A DNA stretch of 52,836 nt from Isobaculum melis. Its GTDB lineage: Bacteria; Bacillota; Bacilli; Lactobacillales; Carnobacteriaceae. Both the position numbers and the translations under genes were made by a program. The stretch covers positions 10,104-62,939 of the forward strand of contig NZ_FOHA01000015.1 in NCBI RefSeq assembly GCF_900111355.1. Reading direction: 5' to 3'. The first letter of the stretch is position 1. Each line of letters starts with the position of its first letter. A model generated the notes under the pieces. That model was not told the DNA's origin, did no database searches, and saw nothing but the letters and a program-made list of their open reading frames with translations. Positions 51,079-52,836 of the stretch are shown one piece after another.

Positions 51079-52506
51079 TTATTCTTTAGCTAACATAATG
51101 CTTTTAGGGTCTTTTCGTAGTACAAGGGATAATGGAAGTAAGGTTGAGATGAAGACAATGGATATACCCAAAGCGAAGCTTGTTGTTAGGACGCGATTAT
51201 TTGTGACCGTAACATTGATTTTTTTAATAGGTTCTGCTTCTGTCTGTTCCGATTGTTCACTCCCCATAATCATGAGCGTCTCATTACCATCTTTTTTATT
51301 AGATTCAGTATCTTTTTTCAGTGTTTCTACTTCATTCGAAACTAATGAATCACCTATTTTTTCAGCAGAGGCGGAACTTATACCAATGGCTAGACCAAAG
51401 GCGCAGATAAAGAGAATCAAAACTTCTGTCAACATTTGTAATACAATACCTACTTTAGATTCGCCCATTGAAAGTAGCACACCGATTTCAAATTTACGGT
51501 CGCGGAAGGATAGAATCATAATGAGTGATAAGACTACTACACCTGCAATGCCAGCAATCCATAAAATAATGGTAGAAATACTTGCGACATTATCAATAGC
51601 AGCTGTCATTTTGTCATATTGATCAAAATCTGAATTGAAAGAGAAATAATCCCAGTCAATGCTCGTATCTTTTTTTAATTCATTTATTACTTTCCTAATA
51701 TTTTCCACCTTATCAACTGTTACTTTAATGTTTTCATAACGAATTGATTTACTAGGGTCATCAAGAGTCATCGTTTTTTCAGCTACTTTACTAGTTGTGT
51801 AAAAAACATTATCAGGATTAGACATTGGGTTAAATTCCATCATTTTATTTTGTTTGACATTTTGTGTTTCAAAGAAGCCTGAGATTGTATATGTAATATC
51901 TTTTGAGGCAGAATCGCCACCTTTAGCTTTAATCGTATCGCCAATTTTTAAGTGATTCTTTTCAGCAAGTTTTTTTGAAATGATAACCGGGTTTTCAGCA
52001 TCAGATTCATACGGCATTTTTCCATCAACAAGTTTATATTGTTCACTTGCAAAGTTTTCATTGTCTTTTTTTGCATCGAAGCCGTAAATATAATTTGTTG
52101 GCATATTGTATCCTTCAGGCATCCCAGACATTGACATACCGCCATCAGGAAATTCATTGTTTCCTACAGTGATTTCTTTTAAATTGGTGTTGATGTAAGC
52201 TTGTAAAGAGACTTGCGTATCTGTTACTCCTTTTACTTTTTTTATTTTTTCTAGAAGGTCTCTGTTGATATCAGGAAGTTCTTTTCCTTGGGATTGCATT
52301 AATTTCTCCATATTGTACTGTACAGTCATTTCAGCCTTCATTTTATCTTTTGCTTGCTGGCTCGCCTGATCTACTGCTTTTTGAATAGATAGCCCTACTA
52401 TAATCATTGTTAATACAGTTGTAATTAGTAATAAGACCAAAAATGATTTTCGTAGTTGTTTCCCTACGCTTAAAATTGCTCGTTTAAAATTTCTCAAAAT
52501 GCTCAT
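51079..52506 (-). CDS. FtsX/MacB-type ABC permease
   Basis: The 475-residue protein has a membrane span near residue 25, a large extracellular MacB-like domain (about 45-310), and three further spans in the carboxy-terminal FtsX domain. A Gln/Glu/Lys-rich loop (NKKDGNETLMIMGSEQSEQT) sits between the last spans. Start ATG follows AAGGAATG. It heads an operon permease-ATPase-regulator-kinase, the order seen in peptide-resistance and envelope-stress modules. Confidence 0.9.
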   Translation of the reverse strand: MSILRNFKRAILSVGKQLRKSFLVLLLITTVLTMIIVGLSIQKAVDQASQQAKDKMKAEMTVQYNMEKLMQSQGKELPDINRDLLEKIKKVKGVTDTQVSLQAYINTNLKEITVGNNEFPDGGMSMSGMPEGYNMPTNYIYGFDAKKDNENFASEQYKLVDGKMPYESDAENPVIISKKLAEKNHLKIGDTIKAKGGDSASKDITYTISGFFETQNVKQNKMMEFNPMSNPDNVFYTTSKVAEKTMTLDDPSKSIRYENIKVTVDKVENIRKVINELKKDTSIDWDYFSFNSDFDQYDKMTAAIDNVASISTIILWIAGIAGVVVLSLIMILSFRDRKFEIGVLLSMGESKVGIVLQMLTEVLILFICAFGLAIGISSASAEKIGDSLVSNEVETLKKDTESNKKDGNETLMIMGSEQSEQTEAEPIKKINVTVTNNRVLTTSFALGISIVFISTLLPLSLVLRKDPKSIMLAKE

Positions 52507-52818
52507 TCCTTGTATATTATATTTAAGGTTTTTATCTTCCGATTATAATTGGAGAACCTTATGAACCATTGTAATTTTCATTTGGTATTAACTCAGTTCA
52601 TCTGAGATAATATAACTATTGGATTGAGAGGTTGTGCCGTTCATTCCTTGAGTCTTTGAACTCGTTCTCGAAAGACTGGCACCTCTCTCTGATTGGCTGT
52701 TTGCGAATGAGTTAGATGTTGAAGGTATTAATGCCTTACTCCGTATCTAGAACAAGGTAGTGACGCTTTTCAGACGAGTGGCAATCAATCCAAAATTTTA
52801 CCCTTAGAAGGTGTTTCT
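52507..52818 (+). other. Gap containing the probable left end and bridge-RNA region of an IS110-type element
   Basis: The first part (52507-52560) should hold the promoter of the ABC operon. From about 52592 the sequence is full of stems: CTCAG/CTGAG (52592-52606); a long stem 52626-52638 with 52678-52687 enclosing AGTCTTT/AAAGACT (52651-52657 with 52671-52677) and a 12-nt one-sided loop; then TTAGAT/ATCTAG enclosing AAGG/CCTT near 52711-52750. Two loop-bearing stems directly upstream of an IS110-like start resemble the bridge RNA layout of that family. The outer end of the element cannot be fixed. Confidence 0.45.
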
Positions 52819-52836
52819 ATGCTCTATCTTGGTATT
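52819..52836 (+). CDS. Start of a probable IS110-family transposase (cut by the window end)
   Basis: Only six codons are present, reading MLYLGI, after AGAAGGTG at a normal spacing. MLY(V/L)GID is the usual start of IS110-family DEDD transposases, whose first catalytic Asp would be the next residue. The short length makes this tentative; the noncoding structured region upstream is what raises it above chance. Confidence 0.45.

Noticed and set aside
1-52836. Ribosomal RNA and tRNA genes
   Set aside because: No stretch with the expected conserved rRNA words or cloverleaf arms was seen.

Overview
The window reads as chromosome of a low-GC Gram-positive of the Lactobacillales, most likely an Enterococcus or close relative. 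The grounds are inferential: an SMK-box (SAM-III) leader on metK, PTS sugar genes with a cre operator, LPXTG wall anchors, a DUF1700/DUF4097 pair, and strong AGGAGG ribosome sites. All coordinates were counted by eye from the sequence; no searches were run.

Positions 1-22436 hold one complete integrative and conjugative element (ICE) of the Tn916/ICEBs1 superfamily, bounded by a perfect 95-bp direct repeat (1-95 and 22342-22436). Its left end carries a leftward ImmA-like protease and ImmR-like repressor pair, facing a rightward gene across a set of ACTAC-N5-GTAGT operators. Next come a dense, probably structured noncoding stretch, a membrane protein, a thioester-domain LPXTG surface protein and small membrane proteins as cargo. 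The transfer module follows: DUF961, TcpA coupling ATPase, oriT, MobT relaxase, a candidate single-strand origin, small membrane proteins, TcpD/TcpE-like proteins, VirB4, VirB6, CwlT and TcpC. The right end has a small DNA-binding-like protein behind a switchable hairpin leader, an Rgg-type regulator with a divergent 17-codon peptide gene, and a tyrosine integrase.

The most striking point is the insertion site. The repeat contains the metK promoter and the first half of the metK SMK riboswitch. The element is therefore inserted inside a riboswitch, and its right end rebuilds promoter and aptamer exactly, while a promoter with a half aptamer is left at the left end and runs into a terminator.

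The rest is chromosomal. 22369-25277 is metK and a DHA2 efflux-type transporter. 25559-30919 is a cre-controlled operon with a PRD regulator, a fructose-family PTS (EIIA, EIIB, EIIC), a class II aldolase and a transaldolase-like aldolase. 31022-32554 is the mnmM/mnmL tRNA wobble-uridine modification pair. 32690-34614 has an MFS transporter and a PAP2 phosphatase either side of a 70-bp palindrome. 34744-40002 is a 1752-residue LPXTG adhesin with 13 Ig-like repeats, ten of them arranged as two five-repeat blocks of identical length. 40456-42541 is the DUF4097/DUF1700 pair and a small unknown gene. 42589-45793 is the threonine operon hom-thrC-thrB. 46016-48251 is adenine deaminase and a cupin. 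48327-52506 is an ABC transporter with its two-component system. The window ends at the first six codons of what looks like an IS110-family transposase, preceded by a structured region that may encode its bridge RNA.
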